Of a stretch of 40,393 nucleotides of DNA, positions 15,785 through 25,462 are shown piece by piece; position 1 is the stretch's first letter, and every line of letters begins with the position of its first letter. The notes below the pieces were generated by a model. That model was not told the DNA's origin. It searched no databases and saw only the letters and a program-made list of their open reading frames with translations. The position numbers and the translations under genes are program-made. Source of the DNA: Syntrophomonadaceae bacterium (GTDB lineage: Bacteria; Bacillota; Syntrophomonadia; Syntrophomonadales; Syntrophomonadaceae); contig JAAYJK010000062.1 of NCBI GenBank assembly GCA_012522955.1, forward strand, positions 1 through 40,393, written 5' to 3'.

Positions 15785-17167
15785 CTATGCCTGCATTTGC
15801 TGGACTCCAACGGTTTTCTCCGCCTCATCCTGCTGCTGCATTTTCTTCAGTATCTTCTGGCAGTCAAATAAGGCCGTATAAGTGGAAAGTATGTAGCTCA
15901 CCTCTCCTGGCCCTGCCGTAGCTGCCCTTATTCCCTCTTCCAGAGAGCTTTTTATACTAATCAATCGGGAATCTATCCCGCTGTATTTGATTCGAACTGC
16001 CATATCTCCACTTCTTTGGCCGGAACATACTACCTTTACTATCTGGGCCTTGTCCTGAGCCAGGACTTCCACATCCGCATCCCAAATCCAGGATATATCC
16101 CGGCCATCAGCCGCATTGTCGTTTAATGCCACAAAGAGATTTTTGGACTGCTGATCATATAGCAGGGTGGATAGGGTTTGGTTGAGACCAGTAGGGTTTT
16201 TTACCAATATCAATACCGTCCGCTTACCGTTTATGATAAAGTTTTCCATCCGCCCCGCCCGAGGCTGGTAGCCGGCTATAGCCTTTTGAATAACGCCATC
16301 CTCTATGCCTACCAATCGGGCTGCGGAAACTGCGGCCAGAATATTATAGGCATTATAAAAGCCTTGATAGGGGCTTTCAATAGCAAGATCGTTGACTTTC
16401 ATCTCAATAAAAGGAGTCATCTTCAGCCCCCGCCCGGTAAAATTCAAATGGGGGTTATGATTCTGACAGCGGGGACAGTTGAATTGCCCTAGTTGAGCAT
16501 AATGGTATCTGCTATATTCAAGTTCTTCCCCACAAAAAACACAATACCTGCCTTCCCGGCTTTCTTCGCTTTCCATGCTGTCATATACAGTGTCTTCGAA
16601 GCCGTAATACCAGCAGTGCAGACCGGTGTCGTGTTGGAAATGGGTTATAAGGGGATCATCCCCATTTAAAACCAGCTCAATATCAGTGTTGCGAACACCA
16701 TCTTTGATCAGATTAATGGTATGATCCAGTTCCCCATAGCGGTCCAGCTGATCCCGAAAGAAATTGGTGATAATCACTACTCGGGGCCGAGCTTCGTGTA
16801 TCAACAAAGGAACATAAGCTTCATCAACTTCCAATAAAGCATAATCGAATTTATTTCGACCCAGGATATCGGAAGCTTTAATAAAAGCAGTGGTAATTCC
16901 GGTAAGCATATTGGCCCCGGCCGAATTATGGACCAGAGAATAGCCTTTTTCTTTTAGTATGGCTGCTATCATATTGCTGGTAGTAGTTTTGCCGTTAGTA
17001 CCAGTTACAATGAAAATCTCTTCATCAATGTTGGCAGCCAGTGCTTTTAATATCCCGGGATATATTTTGCGAGCCACCCGGCCTGGAAAATCGGTTCCTT
17101 GATTTCCTAAACGGCGACTTAATAATATTACTATTTTACCGACCATTATGGCCAAAATTTTTCTCAA
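15785..17167 (-). CDS. murT: Lipid II isoglutaminyl synthase, Mur ligase subunit MurT
   Basis: This 460-residue Mur-ligase homologue has the ATP-binding loop GTNGKTT at 56-62. An inserted zinc ribbon follows (Cys209, Cys212, Cys231, Cys234), characteristic of MurT. The C-terminal DUF1727 domain begins around LVKNPTGLNQTL and includes DNAADGRDISW. With GatD it amidates the second-position D-glutamate of the peptidoglycan stem. A TTG start fits a GGGAAGGG site eight bases upstream; the ATG at 17146 is an alternative. It is the first gene of the murT-lipoprotein-membrane protein-gatD run. Confidence 0.94.
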   Translation of the reverse strand: MRKILAIMVGKIVILLSRRLGNQGTDFPGRVARKIYPGILKALAANIDEEIFIVTGTNGKTTTSNMIAAILKEKGYSLVHNSAGANMLTGITTAFIKASDILGRNKFDYALLEVDEAYVPLLIHEARPRVVIITNFFRDQLDRYGELDHTINLIKDGVRNTDIELVLNGDDPLITHFQHDTGLHCWYYGFEDTVYDSMESEESREGRYCVFCGEELEYSRYHYAQLGQFNCPRCQNHNPHLNFTGRGLKMTPFIEMKVNDLAIESPYQGFYNAYNILAAVSAARLVGIEDGVIQKAIAGYQPRAGRMENFIINGKRTVLILVKNPTGLNQTLSTLLYDQQSKNLFVALNDNAADGRDISWIWDADVEVLAQDKAQIVKVVCSGQRSGDMAVRIKYSGIDSRLISIKSSLEEGIRAATAGPGEVSYILSTYTALFDCQKILKKMQQQDEAEKTVGVQQMQA

Positions 17168-17267
17168 TCTATTACCCTTCCCATATGCTTAATAGTACTT
17201 GCCATGGCTCACCTCTTAGCTACTAACTAATTTACCACAGATACCTTATTAAATAAAACAGCACGAG

Positions 17268-17293
17268 AAAAAACGGCCTCTTCCATCAGGCCG
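17268..17293 (-). terminator. Terminator of the glycosyltransferase gene
   Basis: CGGCCT (17274-17279) pairs with AGGCCG (17288-17293), and on the minus strand six Ts follow, matching the A run at 17268-17273. It lies just after the stop at 17312 and separates the glycosyltransferase from murT. Confidence 0.9.
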
Positions 17294-17311
17294 CCTGCTG
17301 TAAGCCTTACT

Positions 17312-18508
17312 CTATGGTGCAATACGAGCAATAAATTCCTGTATTTTGGTACGACGGCGAGGAGTATTGAGCAAGAGATCGTTATATACTTGTTCCATTG
17401 TCAGGGCCATATTGGCTGAGGAAAGGCTTCGGGCTTTCTTGCCGGCATTTTCTTTATAGTAATTATATAGTTTGGGGTCCGATAATAAACCGATAACCGC
17501 CTGGGCGAATTCTTCTTGGTTATATTCAGTCAGAATACCATTTACGCCGTGGTCTACCATCTCCTGCACTCCAGAGGCTCTCACTGCTACCACCGGAAGT
17601 CCGGCAGCCATAGCCTCGATCAAAACTAAACCCTGGGTTTCGGTCATAGAAGAGAACACAAATAAATCTGATGAGTAGTAAATATCAACCAGGTTGTCAA
17701 AAGGCTGGGCACCGGTAAATATTACGTCCCTCTCCAGATTTAGGCCCAAGTTCAAGGCCAGATTTTTCAATTCTTCTTCCATGGGACCCTGAGCTGTAAG
17801 AACCAGACTGGTATGGGACATTCTCTTTTTAATCAAATTGAATGTCTCAATCAGATACTGCAAGTTCTTTTCCTTGGTCAAACGGCCTACAAAGAGTAGG
17901 ATTTTGTTTTCCTGGGGAATATTGTAATTATTACGCAACCAGTTCTGCCCACGGCCTTGGAATTTGTGCAAAGGTACCCCGGTAGGGATTACCGTAATCG
18001 GAGTATTAATCTCATAACTGTGCAACAAACGGCCTACCTCGTGGCTGGGCACTATGATGTGATCACACTGGTTACAGAAGTTATTGCTAAAACGCAAGGC
18101 CATTTCCTTTACCAGTTCCTGGGCTACCGGTACATAATGGGCATACTGATCATATAGAGTATGATAGGTAAAGAGCAGGGGCACATGCTGACGGTTGGCC
18201 CAGTGCATGCCCACCCAGCCCATTGTGAAAGGTGAATGGACATGAATAATATCCAGATCCAGTTTTTTCAACAACATATGCATGCCGGGATAAACTGGTA
18301 CGGCGAGAGCAAAATCAGGATTGGTAGGTGAACTCATGGAAAAATACCTGAAGACTCCAGTTTCATCGTCCTCGTAATTGGGATAACTGGGTGCAAAAAT
18401 GTATATTTCATGTCCTAGTTTGCTTAATTCTTCTTTGAAAGTAGATATAGATGTCACTACTCCACTAGTATAGGGCTTATAACTGTCTGTAAATATTCCG
18501 ACCTTCAT
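17312..18508 (-). CDS. GT4 family glycosyltransferase, diacylglycerol glucosyltransferase-like
   Basis: This 398-residue GT-B fold enzyme has two Rossmann-like halves. The N-terminal half opens MKVGIFTDSYKPYTSGVV. The C-terminal half has the GRLTKEKN nucleotide-sugar loop (208-215) and the E-x7-E motif (Glu290 and Glu298). The N-terminal pattern and the HSPFTMG and TYHTLYDQY segments resemble bacterial enzymes that put glucose on diacylglycerol, but GT4 substrate prediction is unreliable. There is no signal peptide; such enzymes sit at the inner membrane face. It is a single gene with its own terminator. Confidence 0.88.
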   Translation of the reverse strand: MKVGIFTDSYKPYTSGVVTSISTFKEELSKLGHEIYIFAPSYPNYEDDETGVFRYFSMSSPTNPDFALAVPVYPGMHMLLKKLDLDIIHVHSPFTMGWVGMHWANRQHVPLLFTYHTLYDQYAHYVPVAQELVKEMALRFSNNFCNQCDHIIVPSHEVGRLLHSYEINTPITVIPTGVPLHKFQGRGQNWLRNNYNIPQENKILLFVGRLTKEKNLQYLIETFNLIKKRMSHTSLVLTAQGPMEEELKNLALNLGLNLERDVIFTGAQPFDNLVDIYYSSDLFVFSSMTETQGLVLIEAMAAGLPVVAVRASGVQEMVDHGVNGILTEYNQEEFAQAVIGLLSDPKLYNYYKENAGKKARSLSSANMALTMEQVYNDLLLNTPRRRTKIQEFIARIAP

Positions 18509-18664
18509 AAAAGGTGAGCCTCCTTGCTAAACATAAAATTTATATAGTATGACCCCAATAATACGATGCCAAGTTCCGCCTATCCATCCAGGAAGCAAGA
18601 ACAGATATAGAGAACTCTTTCCTCTCATACTAATATACACCAATTCTATTGCGAAAGTTGCACA

Positions 18665-19006
18665 TTAATGCAGGATATTGTTTTGATCCTCTTGACATTT
18701 ATGGCACAAAGAGGCGTTTATTTGCCGTTGCAAGCGTTCCTCTTCAATAGCCCCTCCACAGGCATCGCATAAGCCGTATTTCCCATCCGCCACTTTTTGC
18801 AGGGCTTCATTTACTCGGGATAACTCTATTTCCAGCAGTTCGATTATTTCTTGATTTTTTTCTCTGTCATAGAGTTCCCATGCCATATCAGCGTGAGGCT
18901 GAAATACCGACAGTTCTGCTCCCGCCTCCATAAGCAATTCTCTTTTTTCCCTTATCATCTTTTCAATTTCTTGCTTGCGCATTTGCAGACTGGCTCCATA
19001 AAACAT
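18665..19006 (-). CDS. DksA/TraR C4-type zinc-finger protein
   Basis: This 113-residue protein has a helical N-terminal half (a coiled-coil hairpin at about 9-70) and a C-terminal C4 zinc finger with Cys80, Cys83, Cys101 and Cys104 (GLCDACGG and LCHKCQ). This is the DksA/TraR layout, similar to the YteA/YocK-type proteins of spore formers. DksA binds RNA polymerase, but many short clostridial homologues are untested. A GAGGTG site precedes the ATG. It is 39 bases downstream of the DUF5665 gene and possibly cotranscribed. Confidence 0.85.
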   Translation of the reverse strand: MFYGASLQMRKQEIEKMIREKRELLMEAGAELSVFQPHADMAWELYDREKNQEIIELLEIELSRVNEALQKVADGKYGLCDACGGAIEEERLQRQINASLCHKCQEDQNNILH

Positions 19007-19045
19007 TTGTTAACACCTCATTTTTAAGTATTAACAAACCCTACC

Positions 19046-19396
19046 CTATTTCATTTGCATTTGGTTCTGAACAATCTGAACTATTTCAGCTATAAAATCT
19101 CCTATCAATGGAATATTAAGCATTATAATGCCCTGTAAAACATAGATGACTATACCAGCCAGAACGGTAAAACCTATGGCCATCCCAAAACCTCGATAGA
19201 TGCCAGCCCAGAAGTTGCTAAAAAAAAGCCGGCGAGGATTGTGCAACATTTCCATGTATTCTGAAATCCCTAGCTTTTCCATGTTGTAGGCTATCTCATC
19301 TATCTTTAGCTGTAAATAGCTCAGCTGCTCATGTATAGGCTGATCTACTTGAGGCTGCCCGGTATCGAAATTTTCCTTCTTATCTTCCTGCTTCAC
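19046..19396 (-). CDS. DUF5665 family membrane protein
   Basis: This 116-residue protein has a charged N-terminus, a helix at about 24-50 (EQLSYLQLKIDEIAYNMEKL), the segment HNPRRLFFSNFWAGIYRG at 52-69 and one long hydrophobic helix at about 70-95. It matches the DUF5665 pattern as I remember it. Function is unknown. It lies between the PFL gene and the DksA-like gene on the same strand. Confidence 0.75.
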   Translation of the reverse strand: MKQEDKKENFDTGQPQVDQPIHEQLSYLQLKIDEIAYNMEKLGISEYMEMLHNPRRLFFSNFWAGIYRGFGMAIGFTVLAGIVIYVLQGIIMLNIPLIGDFIAEIVQIVQNQMQMK

Positions 19397-19465
19397 ATTC
19401 TCCCCACCTAATATTTATTATTCCATATATATGAAATTACATACCAGCTTAGGTCAACTCCCGAG

Positions 19466-20833
19466 TTAATTATTCAGTGCTTGCAGGGGGGCAGGAATTC
19501 TTCCCTTCCGCTTGATAAAAAGGGTGGAATGGTTGGGATTGACAGGCATTATAGGAGCACGACCCAGCAATCCTCCAAACTCCACATAATCGCCTACCTT
19601 TTTGCCGGGAGCCGGAATGATCCTTACCGCAGTGGTTTTACGGTTAATCATGCCAATGGCAGCTTCGTCGGCAATTATGGCCGATAAAGTCTCAGCCGGA
19701 GTGTCTCCGGGTACCGCAATCATATCTAATCCCACTGAACATACGCAGGTCATAGCCTCCAATTTATCCAGGGTCAAAGCTCCGGCTTCTGCTGCCGCGA
19801 TCATGCCCGCATCCTCGCTAACCGGTATGAAAGCACCGGAAAGCCCGCCCACATAAGAGGAAGCCATAGCTCCTCCCTTTTTCACCGCATCATTAAGTAA
19901 AGCTAGGGCAGCGGTAGTTCCGTGGGTGCCTACTTGTTCCAAGCCCATAGCTTCCAGTATCTCAGCCACACTATCCCCTACTGCGGGAGTTGGTGCTAAA
20001 GATAAATCAACTATGCCAAAGGGTACTCCCAAGCGGCTGGAAGCTACCCTTCCTACCAATTCCCCGCTGCGAGTGATTTTGAAGGCAGTATTTTTAATCC
20101 GGTTGGCCAATTCTCCCAGCTCGCAGTCTGGGTTGTTTTTCACTACATTGCTCACTACTCCGGGACCGCTGATGCCTATGTTTAGCACTGATTCCGGCTC
20201 TCCCGGTCCGTGAAAGGCTCCAGCCATAAAGGGATTATCATTAACCGCATTGCAGAACACCACCAGTTTGGCACAGCCCAGGCCATCCTTATCGGCGGTT
20301 AATGCAGCGGTTTTTTTAATTATTTGCCCCATATCATAAACGGCATCCATATTAATGCCCGCCTTAGTTGTTCCCACATTAACCGAAGAACATACGTGTT
20401 GTGTGGCCGCCAAAGTCTCAGGAATAGCCTGTATCAGCTCCCATGCTCCCCGGGTATAGCCCTTGTGTACCAGGGCGGTAAATCCCCCCAGGAAGTTAAC
20501 TCCTACTTCACGGGCAGCCTGATCCAGACACTGTCCCACTCGTATTATTTGTTCTTTGGTAAAGCCATCTACCAACATAGCGATGGGAGTAACTGAAATT
20601 CGCTTGTTAATAATGGGAATTCCAAAATCCCGCTCGATTCCTTCCCCCACCTTAACCAAATCCCTAGCCCAAAGGCATATTTTATCATAGATAGCCCGGC
20701 CGGTCTTGTCGGCGTCGTCAGTTCTGCAGTCCAGGATATTGATGCCCATAGTAATGGTCCGGATGTCAAGCTTCTCAACCTCAACCATTCGCCAGGTCTC
20801 CAGGATTTCTTCATTACTTATATTAAATGGCAC
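19466..20833 (-). CDS. PFL family protein (UPF0210, DUF711)
   Basis: This 455-residue protein is a UPF0210 (DUF711) member, a family named for similarity to the pyruvate formate-lyase fold and without an assigned reaction. Family-like segments are [10 protein letters not shown] near residue 27, [10 protein letters not shown] near 135, [18 protein letters not shown] near 208 and ISGPGVV near 239. It commonly follows an ACT-domain (UPF0237) gene, as here. The GTG start has GGAGG seven bases upstream. A hairpin-bearing gap of 124 bases separates it from the ACT gene. Confidence 0.92.
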   Translation of the reverse strand: MPFNISNEEILETWRMVEVEKLDIRTITMGINILDCRTDDADKTGRAIYDKICLWARDLVKVGEGIERDFGIPIINKRISVTPIAMLVDGFTKEQIIRVGQCLDQAAREVGVNFLGGFTALVHKGYTRGAWELIQAIPETLAATQHVCSSVNVGTTKAGINMDAVYDMGQIIKKTAALTADKDGLGCAKLVVFCNAVNDNPFMAGAFHGPGEPESVLNIGISGPGVVSNVVKNNPDCELGELANRIKNTAFKITRSGELVGRVASSRLGVPFGIVDLSLAPTPAVGDSVAEILEAMGLEQVGTHGTTAALALLNDAVKKGGAMASSYVGGLSGAFIPVSEDAGMIAAAEAGALTLDKLEAMTCVCSVGLDMIAVPGDTPAETLSAIIADEAAIGMINRKTTAVRIIPAPGKKVGDYVEFGGLLGRAPIMPVNPNHSTLFIKRKGRIPAPLQALNN

Positions 20834-20855
20834 TCTCCAACCTCCTCTATACTCA

Positions 20856-20897
20856 GGGACATTCCTTCAAACAAGCACTTAAAGGAAGGTGTGTCCC
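20856..20897. repeat. Imperfect hairpin between the ACT and PFL genes
   Basis: GGGACATTCCTT (20856-20867) pairs with AAGGAA (20882-20887) and TGTCCC (20892-20897), leaving a four-base bulge GGTG. A partial further TGTCC follows. It has no U tail in either direction, so it is more likely a repeat-derived or RNA-stability hairpin than a terminator. Confidence 0.5.
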
Positions 20898-20957
20898 CTG
20901 TCCTTAGCTTGAGAATTGCACTCTCACATCCCACCACTGTCTTTGAGTCCCTGTTCC

Positions 20958-21239
20958 TTATATCCTGTGCATATACCTGAATATATCCTCATGCTGTATA
21001 TTAACTTGCAAGCCCATTTCTTTTCCCTTGAGAGCCAATTGCTCCTTTAACTGGGCAAATTCCGCCAAACTCTGGGAAACATCAACCACCATTACCATGG
21101 TAAAAAACTCCTGCAATATGGTTTGACTGATGTCTAGAATATTGACATTGTTTTGGGCCAGCACACCGGAAATACCATATATGATACCAACCCTGTCATT
21201 TCCCAGCACCGTGATAATCGCTCTTTTACTTATTTCCAC
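20958..21239 (-). CDS. ACT domain protein (UPF0237)
   Basis: This 93-residue protein is a single ACT domain followed by a short tail. The N-terminus has the VLGNDRVGIIYGISGVLAQ pattern of UPF0237 proteins. ACT domains bind amino acids or other small molecules; the ligand is unknown. The GTG start has AGGAGGT seven bases upstream, and the gene begins 12 bases after ileS. It is therefore probably transcribed from the isoleucine T-box leader along with ileS. Confidence 0.92.
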   Translation of the reverse strand: MEISKRAIITVLGNDRVGIIYGISGVLAQNNVNILDISQTILQEFFTMVMVVDVSQSLAEFAQLKEQLALKGKEMGLQVNIQHEDIFRYMHRI

Positions 21240-21251
21240 CTGCCATACCTC

Positions 21252-24035
21252 CTATGGGTTCAAACGGGATAACACCTGGCTGCATCGAGCACATAGAGTG
21301 GGATGAGCGGTATCACTTCCCACCGAAGGTTCAATAATCCAGCAGCGCTCGCATTTATCACCCTCAGCCGGCTGCACTCTTACCCAGATACCACTTACCT
21401 CTTCCAGGGCCAAGGCATCCTGGCTGCGCTCAGTTGCTGATTTAATATCCACCCGAGATACTATAAATATCTTCTCCAAATCTTCTACTCTCTGGAGCAA
21501 TTGGGCCTTATCCTCATCAGCATAAATGGTAATCCAGGCTCCCAGAGAGTGACCGATTACTTTCTTGACCCGGGCCTCCTCCAAGGCTTTGGTTACTACT
21601 TCCCTGACTACCAGCACCCGGTCTATTGTATTTTCTACTTCTTCGTTGGCATATTCATCCTTGCCTCGAGGCCATTCCAAAAGCTGAACACTAATGGGAT
21701 CAGCTGTTTTTTTAAGATGGCTCCAGATTTCTTCACTGGTAAAGGCCAGAATAGGAGTCACAATAATAACAACCGCATTGATAAGCTCATAAAGTACGCT
21801 TTGAGCTGCTTTTCGCTCAGCATCATCCGGATGTGAACAATACAATTTATCTTTTAATACATCAAAGTAGATACTGCTCAGATCGATAGTACAGAAGTTA
21901 TGCACCGAGTGAAAAACCACATGGAACTCATACTCATCATAAGCCCGGCTAACCTTACGAACCAGTTTATCCAGTTTGGCCAGAGCCCATTTATCCAGAT
22001 CAGTCAGATTGTTGTAAGCTACTTTATCGCTGGCGGGATCAAAATCGAATAAATTACCCAGGATAAAGCGGCAGGTGTTTCTGATCTTTCGGTAGGCTTC
22101 AGCACTTTGCTTAATAATATTCTGGGATACCGCAATATCGGTGCGGTAATCAGCTGATGATACCCATAGCCTGAGTATATCTGCTCCCATCTGTTGGATC
22201 ATTTTCAATGGGTCAACCACATTGCCCAGAGATTTAGACATCTTGCGGCCATGTTCATCCACCACAAATCCGTGGGTTAATACTTGTCTGTAGGGCGGAA
22301 CTCCTCTTACCGCTACCGAGGTGGATAATGAGGAGTTGAACCAACCCCGATGCTGGTCACTGCCTTCCAGGTACATGTCAGCGGGCCAGCGCTGGTCATC
22401 TCTAGTTTCCAGTACTGCCATATGGCTGGAACCCGAGTCAAACCATACATCCATTATATCTGTTTCTTTACGGAATTTGCCGCCTGAACAATGAGGACAC
22501 TGGTAATCGGCTGGAAGCAGCTGCTCAGCCTCCTCTTTAAACCAGATATCAGCCCCATGCTGGGCAAAAAGATCAGCTATCCGATTGATAGTATCATCGT
22601 TGATAACTGCTTCCCCGCAGGATTGGCAATAGAATATGGGAATGGGAACCCCCCAGGTTCTTTGACGGGAAATACACCAGTCTCCCCGGTCCCGGACCAT
22701 GTTGTAAATCCGTTCCCGTCCCCAGGCTGGAATCCACTTGACCTGATCAATGCCCTTTAGGGCATCTTCTCTAAAACCATCGATAGAGGCAAACCACTGT
22801 TCAGTAGCCCGGTAGATTATGGGCTTCTTACAGCGCCAGCAGTAGGGGTATTGATGGTTTACACTGGAAGCATAAACCAAAAGACCCAATTGTTCCAACT
22901 GTGCTATCACATTTTTATTGGCATCATGTACAAAAAGACCCTGAAACATGCCGGCTTCACTGGTAAATCTACCTCTGTCATCTACCGGAGAGATGACTTC
23001 CAGACCATATTCTTTACCTACGCAAAAGTCATCTTCACCATGTCCGGGGGCAGTATGAACGCACCCGGTACCTGCTTCCAGAGTTACGTGCTCACCTAAA
23101 ACCAGCAGGGAATCCCGGTCAAAGAAGGGATGCTGACACACTACTCTTTCCAGCTCCGAGCCCTTGAATTCCTGCAGAATAGTGTATTTATCCCATCCTA
23201 CTTGGGCAGCCACATTTTCCAGCAGTTCCTTGGCCACCAGGTATTTTTCATTATCGACCTGCAACAAAAGATATTCATAATCAGGATGTAGGCTTATACC
23301 TGTATTAGCCGGCAGAGTCCAAGGAGTAGTAGTCCAGATGATAACAAAAGCATCTTCCGGTAAAATTCCCCGGCCGTCTTTGAGCGGAAATTTAACATAA
23401 ATCGAAGGAGAAGTTTTGTCACCATATTCTACCTCGGCTTCCGCTAAGGCCGTTTCACAATCGGAGCACCAGTAAACGGGTTTTAATCCTTTATATATAT
23501 AGCCCTTTTTAGCCATTTCTCCGAATACTCTAACCTGTACCGACTCAAAGCTGGGATGCAAGGTTAGATAGGGCTGGGCCCAGTTGCCCCGTACCCCTAA
23601 ACGCTTAAATTCCTCGCGCTGAATATCTACATATTTCAGGGCATATTGCTGGCAGTGCTTTCTGAATTCCAGCACGTTGGTTTTATGCCGGTCAATACCC
23701 AAAGCCTTTATGGCCTGCTGTTCAATAGGCAGACCATGAGTATCCCAGCCCGGAACATAAGGGGCATCAAAACCAGTCATAGACCGATACTTGATAATAA
23801 TATCCTTTAAAACCTTGTTTAAGGTATGACCCAGGTGAATATCACCATTGGCATAAGGAGGGCCATCATGGAGAATAAATCTATCCCGGCCAGTATTTTT
23901 CTCCTGTACCTTTTCATATATTTCGTTTTCTTCCCAGAACTGCAATATTTCAGGTTCCTTATTAGGAAGGTTTGCTCTCATGGGAAAATTAGTCTGAGGC
24001 AAATTCAATGTTGCATCATATTTACCCTTAGCCAT
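21252..24035 (-). CDS. ileS: Isoleucyl-tRNA synthetase
   Basis: This 927-residue class I synthetase charges tRNA-Ile. The HIGH motif is HLGH (67-70), after PYANGDI, and KMSKS is at 598-602. The editing domain with TTTPWTLPANT lies near 235-245. Zinc ligands are CERCW and CARC near the C-terminus. The length and architecture are those of the ordinary bacterial enzyme. A GAGGTGG site precedes the ATG. The gene follows an isoleucine T-box and is continuous with the ACT-domain gene. Confidence 0.98.
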   Translation of the reverse strand: MAKGKYDATLNLPQTNFPMRANLPNKEPEILQFWEENEIYEKVQEKNTGRDRFILHDGPPYANGDIHLGHTLNKVLKDIIIKYRSMTGFDAPYVPGWDTHGLPIEQQAIKALGIDRHKTNVLEFRKHCQQYALKYVDIQREEFKRLGVRGNWAQPYLTLHPSFESVQVRVFGEMAKKGYIYKGLKPVYWCSDCETALAEAEVEYGDKTSPSIYVKFPLKDGRGILPEDAFVIIWTTTPWTLPANTGISLHPDYEYLLLQVDNEKYLVAKELLENVAAQVGWDKYTILQEFKGSELERVVCQHPFFDRDSLLVLGEHVTLEAGTGCVHTAPGHGEDDFCVGKEYGLEVISPVDDRGRFTSEAGMFQGLFVHDANKNVIAQLEQLGLLVYASSVNHQYPYCWRCKKPIIYRATEQWFASIDGFREDALKGIDQVKWIPAWGRERIYNMVRDRGDWCISRQRTWGVPIPIFYCQSCGEAVINDDTINRIADLFAQHGADIWFKEEAEQLLPADYQCPHCSGGKFRKETDIMDVWFDSGSSHMAVLETRDDQRWPADMYLEGSDQHRGWFNSSLSTSVAVRGVPPYRQVLTHGFVVDEHGRKMSKSLGNVVDPLKMIQQMGADILRLWVSSADYRTDIAVSQNIIKQSAEAYRKIRNTCRFILGNLFDFDPASDKVAYNNLTDLDKWALAKLDKLVRKVSRAYDEYEFHVVFHSVHNFCTIDLSSIYFDVLKDKLYCSHPDDAERKAAQSVLYELINAVVIIVTPILAFTSEEIWSHLKKTADPISVQLLEWPRGKDEYANEEVENTIDRVLVVREVVTKALEEARVKKVIGHSLGAWITIYADEDKAQLLQRVEDLEKIFIVSRVDIKSATERSQDALALEEVSGIWVRVQPAEGDKCERCWIIEPSVGSDTAHPTLCARCSQVLSRLNP

Positions 24036-24071
24036 CTTTTAACCACCTCACCAGTATATTTGTATATAAAT

Positions 24072-24302
24072 AAAAAACTTTCCATCCCCAAGGGACGAAA
24101 AGCACTTTCCGCGGTACCACCCTTATAGCACCTGTTGAAACAGGCACCACTCCAGACTCTTAACGCGAGCAACGTTCAAGCTTTATCACTTAACCCTTCA
24201 GCTTGACAACTCCCGGGTGATCTTCAACTAAAACTCGCTGTCGGGCTTACACCATCCCCGACTCGCTGATGGCGATTGTTTTGGTTTACTGTCCCGTTCA
24301 TA
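24072..24302 (-). promoter_or_regulatory. Isoleucine-specific T-box leader
   Basis: The minus strand from about 24302 has a stem I region, the T-box consensus AGGGTGGTACCGCGG (24109-24123), and then a terminator. The terminator pairs CTTTTCGTCCC with GGGGATGGAAAG and ends in six Ts (24072-24102). The likely specifier is ATC at 24219-24221, in the context GAAGATCACC, which codes for Ile and fits the downstream ileS. Uncharged tRNA-Ile should stabilise the antiterminator and allow readthrough. Upstream, 24303-24480 shows no gene and no strong promoter that I can assign. Confidence 0.94.
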
Positions 24303-24480
24303 GTAATTAAATGTAAAATTTATGGCTTTAAAAATATTTATTATTGTAGCACATAGACTAGCTCCAGTACAACTCCTCCCCCTAATTATTGCCCTTATTT
24401 CTCCATTCTAATCACTCAGGGCGTTGTTGGAGCTAGCTGCCGTCACCTGCCTGCTAGCGACCAATAAACCATTGATGCCC

Positions 24481-24574
24481 GTAGGGGCGATCTGCGGTCG
24501 CCCGCGCCTGGGACCGTTAATTAATACACGTTTTCGTTATTAGGCCCGGGCGGGCGGTCAAAGACCGCCCCTAC
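24481..24574. repeat. Hairpin-ended repeat, copy 1 (MITE- or REP-like)
   Basis: This 94-base element begins GTAGGGGCG and ends CGCCCCTAC, so its ends are inverted repeats. Each end also folds on itself: GGGCGA (24485-24490) with TCGCCC (24498-24503), and GGGCGGTC with GACCGCCC around AAA at the right. It lies between the ileS leader and nth. Copy 2, longer and in the opposite orientation, is at 30464-30641. No transposase is visible. Confidence 0.7.
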
Positions 24575-24655
24575 AATCCTTCGCCGGCAATCCCAAAATT
24601 TCCGCTGTAAACCCGTAGATGTGCTCGCCCCGCCATTGACCCTGGATAGGGTATA

Positions 24656-25288
24656 TCATGGCAACTCATAATCAATTTTGGGGCACAAAGGATCCAGTAC
24701 ACACTGCCCGCATTGTGGCGTACGGGCCTTGCAGACCCGGCGCCCATGCCATATAAAGAGATGATGGCTCTTGCTCCACATTTCCTGTGGTATCAAGGCT
24801 TTTAATTCCTTTTCAGTTTCATCAGGGTTTTTGGAACTAACCAAACCCAATCTATTGGCTACCCGGTGCACATGAGTATCCACTCCCAGACCAGGCAGGC
24901 CAAAGCCTACGGCCAGAACTACATTGGCGGTTTTTCTTCCTACTCCCGGCAGTTTAATTAATTCATCCATCTCAGCCGGAACTTCTCCCCCGTATTCCTG
25001 AATAAGCTTTTTGGACATAGCCTGAATATTTTTAGCCTTGCTCTTATACAGACCTACAGCTTTAACGAGCTCTTCCAGGGATTCCAAATCCAAATCAGCA
25101 AATTCCTGAGGGGTAGTGTGCCTTTGGAATAAACCCGCAGTTACCCGGTTAACCTGAGCATCAGTGGTCTGGGCAGACAATATCACTGCTACCAGCAATT
25201 CAAATCTGGAATTGAACTCCAGCATGGTGCCGGCCTCGGGATATTCTTGCAATAATAAATCCAGTATCTGCTTGATTCGCTTGTTCAA
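24656..25288 (-). CDS. nth: Endonuclease III
   Basis: This 210-residue DNA glycosylase/AP lyase removes oxidised pyrimidines. The helix-hairpin-helix is LPGVGRKTANVVL, which includes the catalytic Lys, and the catalytic Asp is in GLGVDTHVHRV. The C-terminal 4Fe-4S loop has the cysteine pattern C-x6-C-x2-C-x5-C in CKARTPQCGQCVLDPLC. It is normal in length and apparently a single gene. Confidence 0.97.
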   Translation of the reverse strand: MNKRIKQILDLLLQEYPEAGTMLEFNSRFELLVAVILSAQTTDAQVNRVTAGLFQRHTTPQEFADLDLESLEELVKAVGLYKSKAKNIQAMSKKLIQEYGGEVPAEMDELIKLPGVGRKTANVVLAVGFGLPGLGVDTHVHRVANRLGLVSSKNPDETEKELKALIPQEMWSKSHHLFIWHGRRVCKARTPQCGQCVLDPLCPKIDYELP

Positions 25289-25376
25289 TATTATACCCTC
25301 CTGCCACGACCCGGGGATAAACCAACAGGTGTGTGGTCTCGTAACTTCCCCATTTCTGCTGTTCGCAACCTGTTTA

Positions 25377-25413
25377 AAGGCTCAATTATCTTTCAAAATG
25401 ATAATTGAGCCTT
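25377..25413 (-). terminator. Long hairpin after the amino acid transporter operon
   Basis: AAGGCTCAATTATC (25377-25390) and GATAATTGAGCCTT (25400-25413) form a perfect 14-base stem with a nine-base loop. The minus-strand tail is only TTTAAAC, so the U run is short. It lies 50 bases after the stop of the ATPase gene and is the likely operon end. Confidence 0.75.
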
Positions 25414-25462
25414 GTTGTGTTCAAAAATATCTTTCCCCCTCTACGAACCTTCCTTTTTACAC

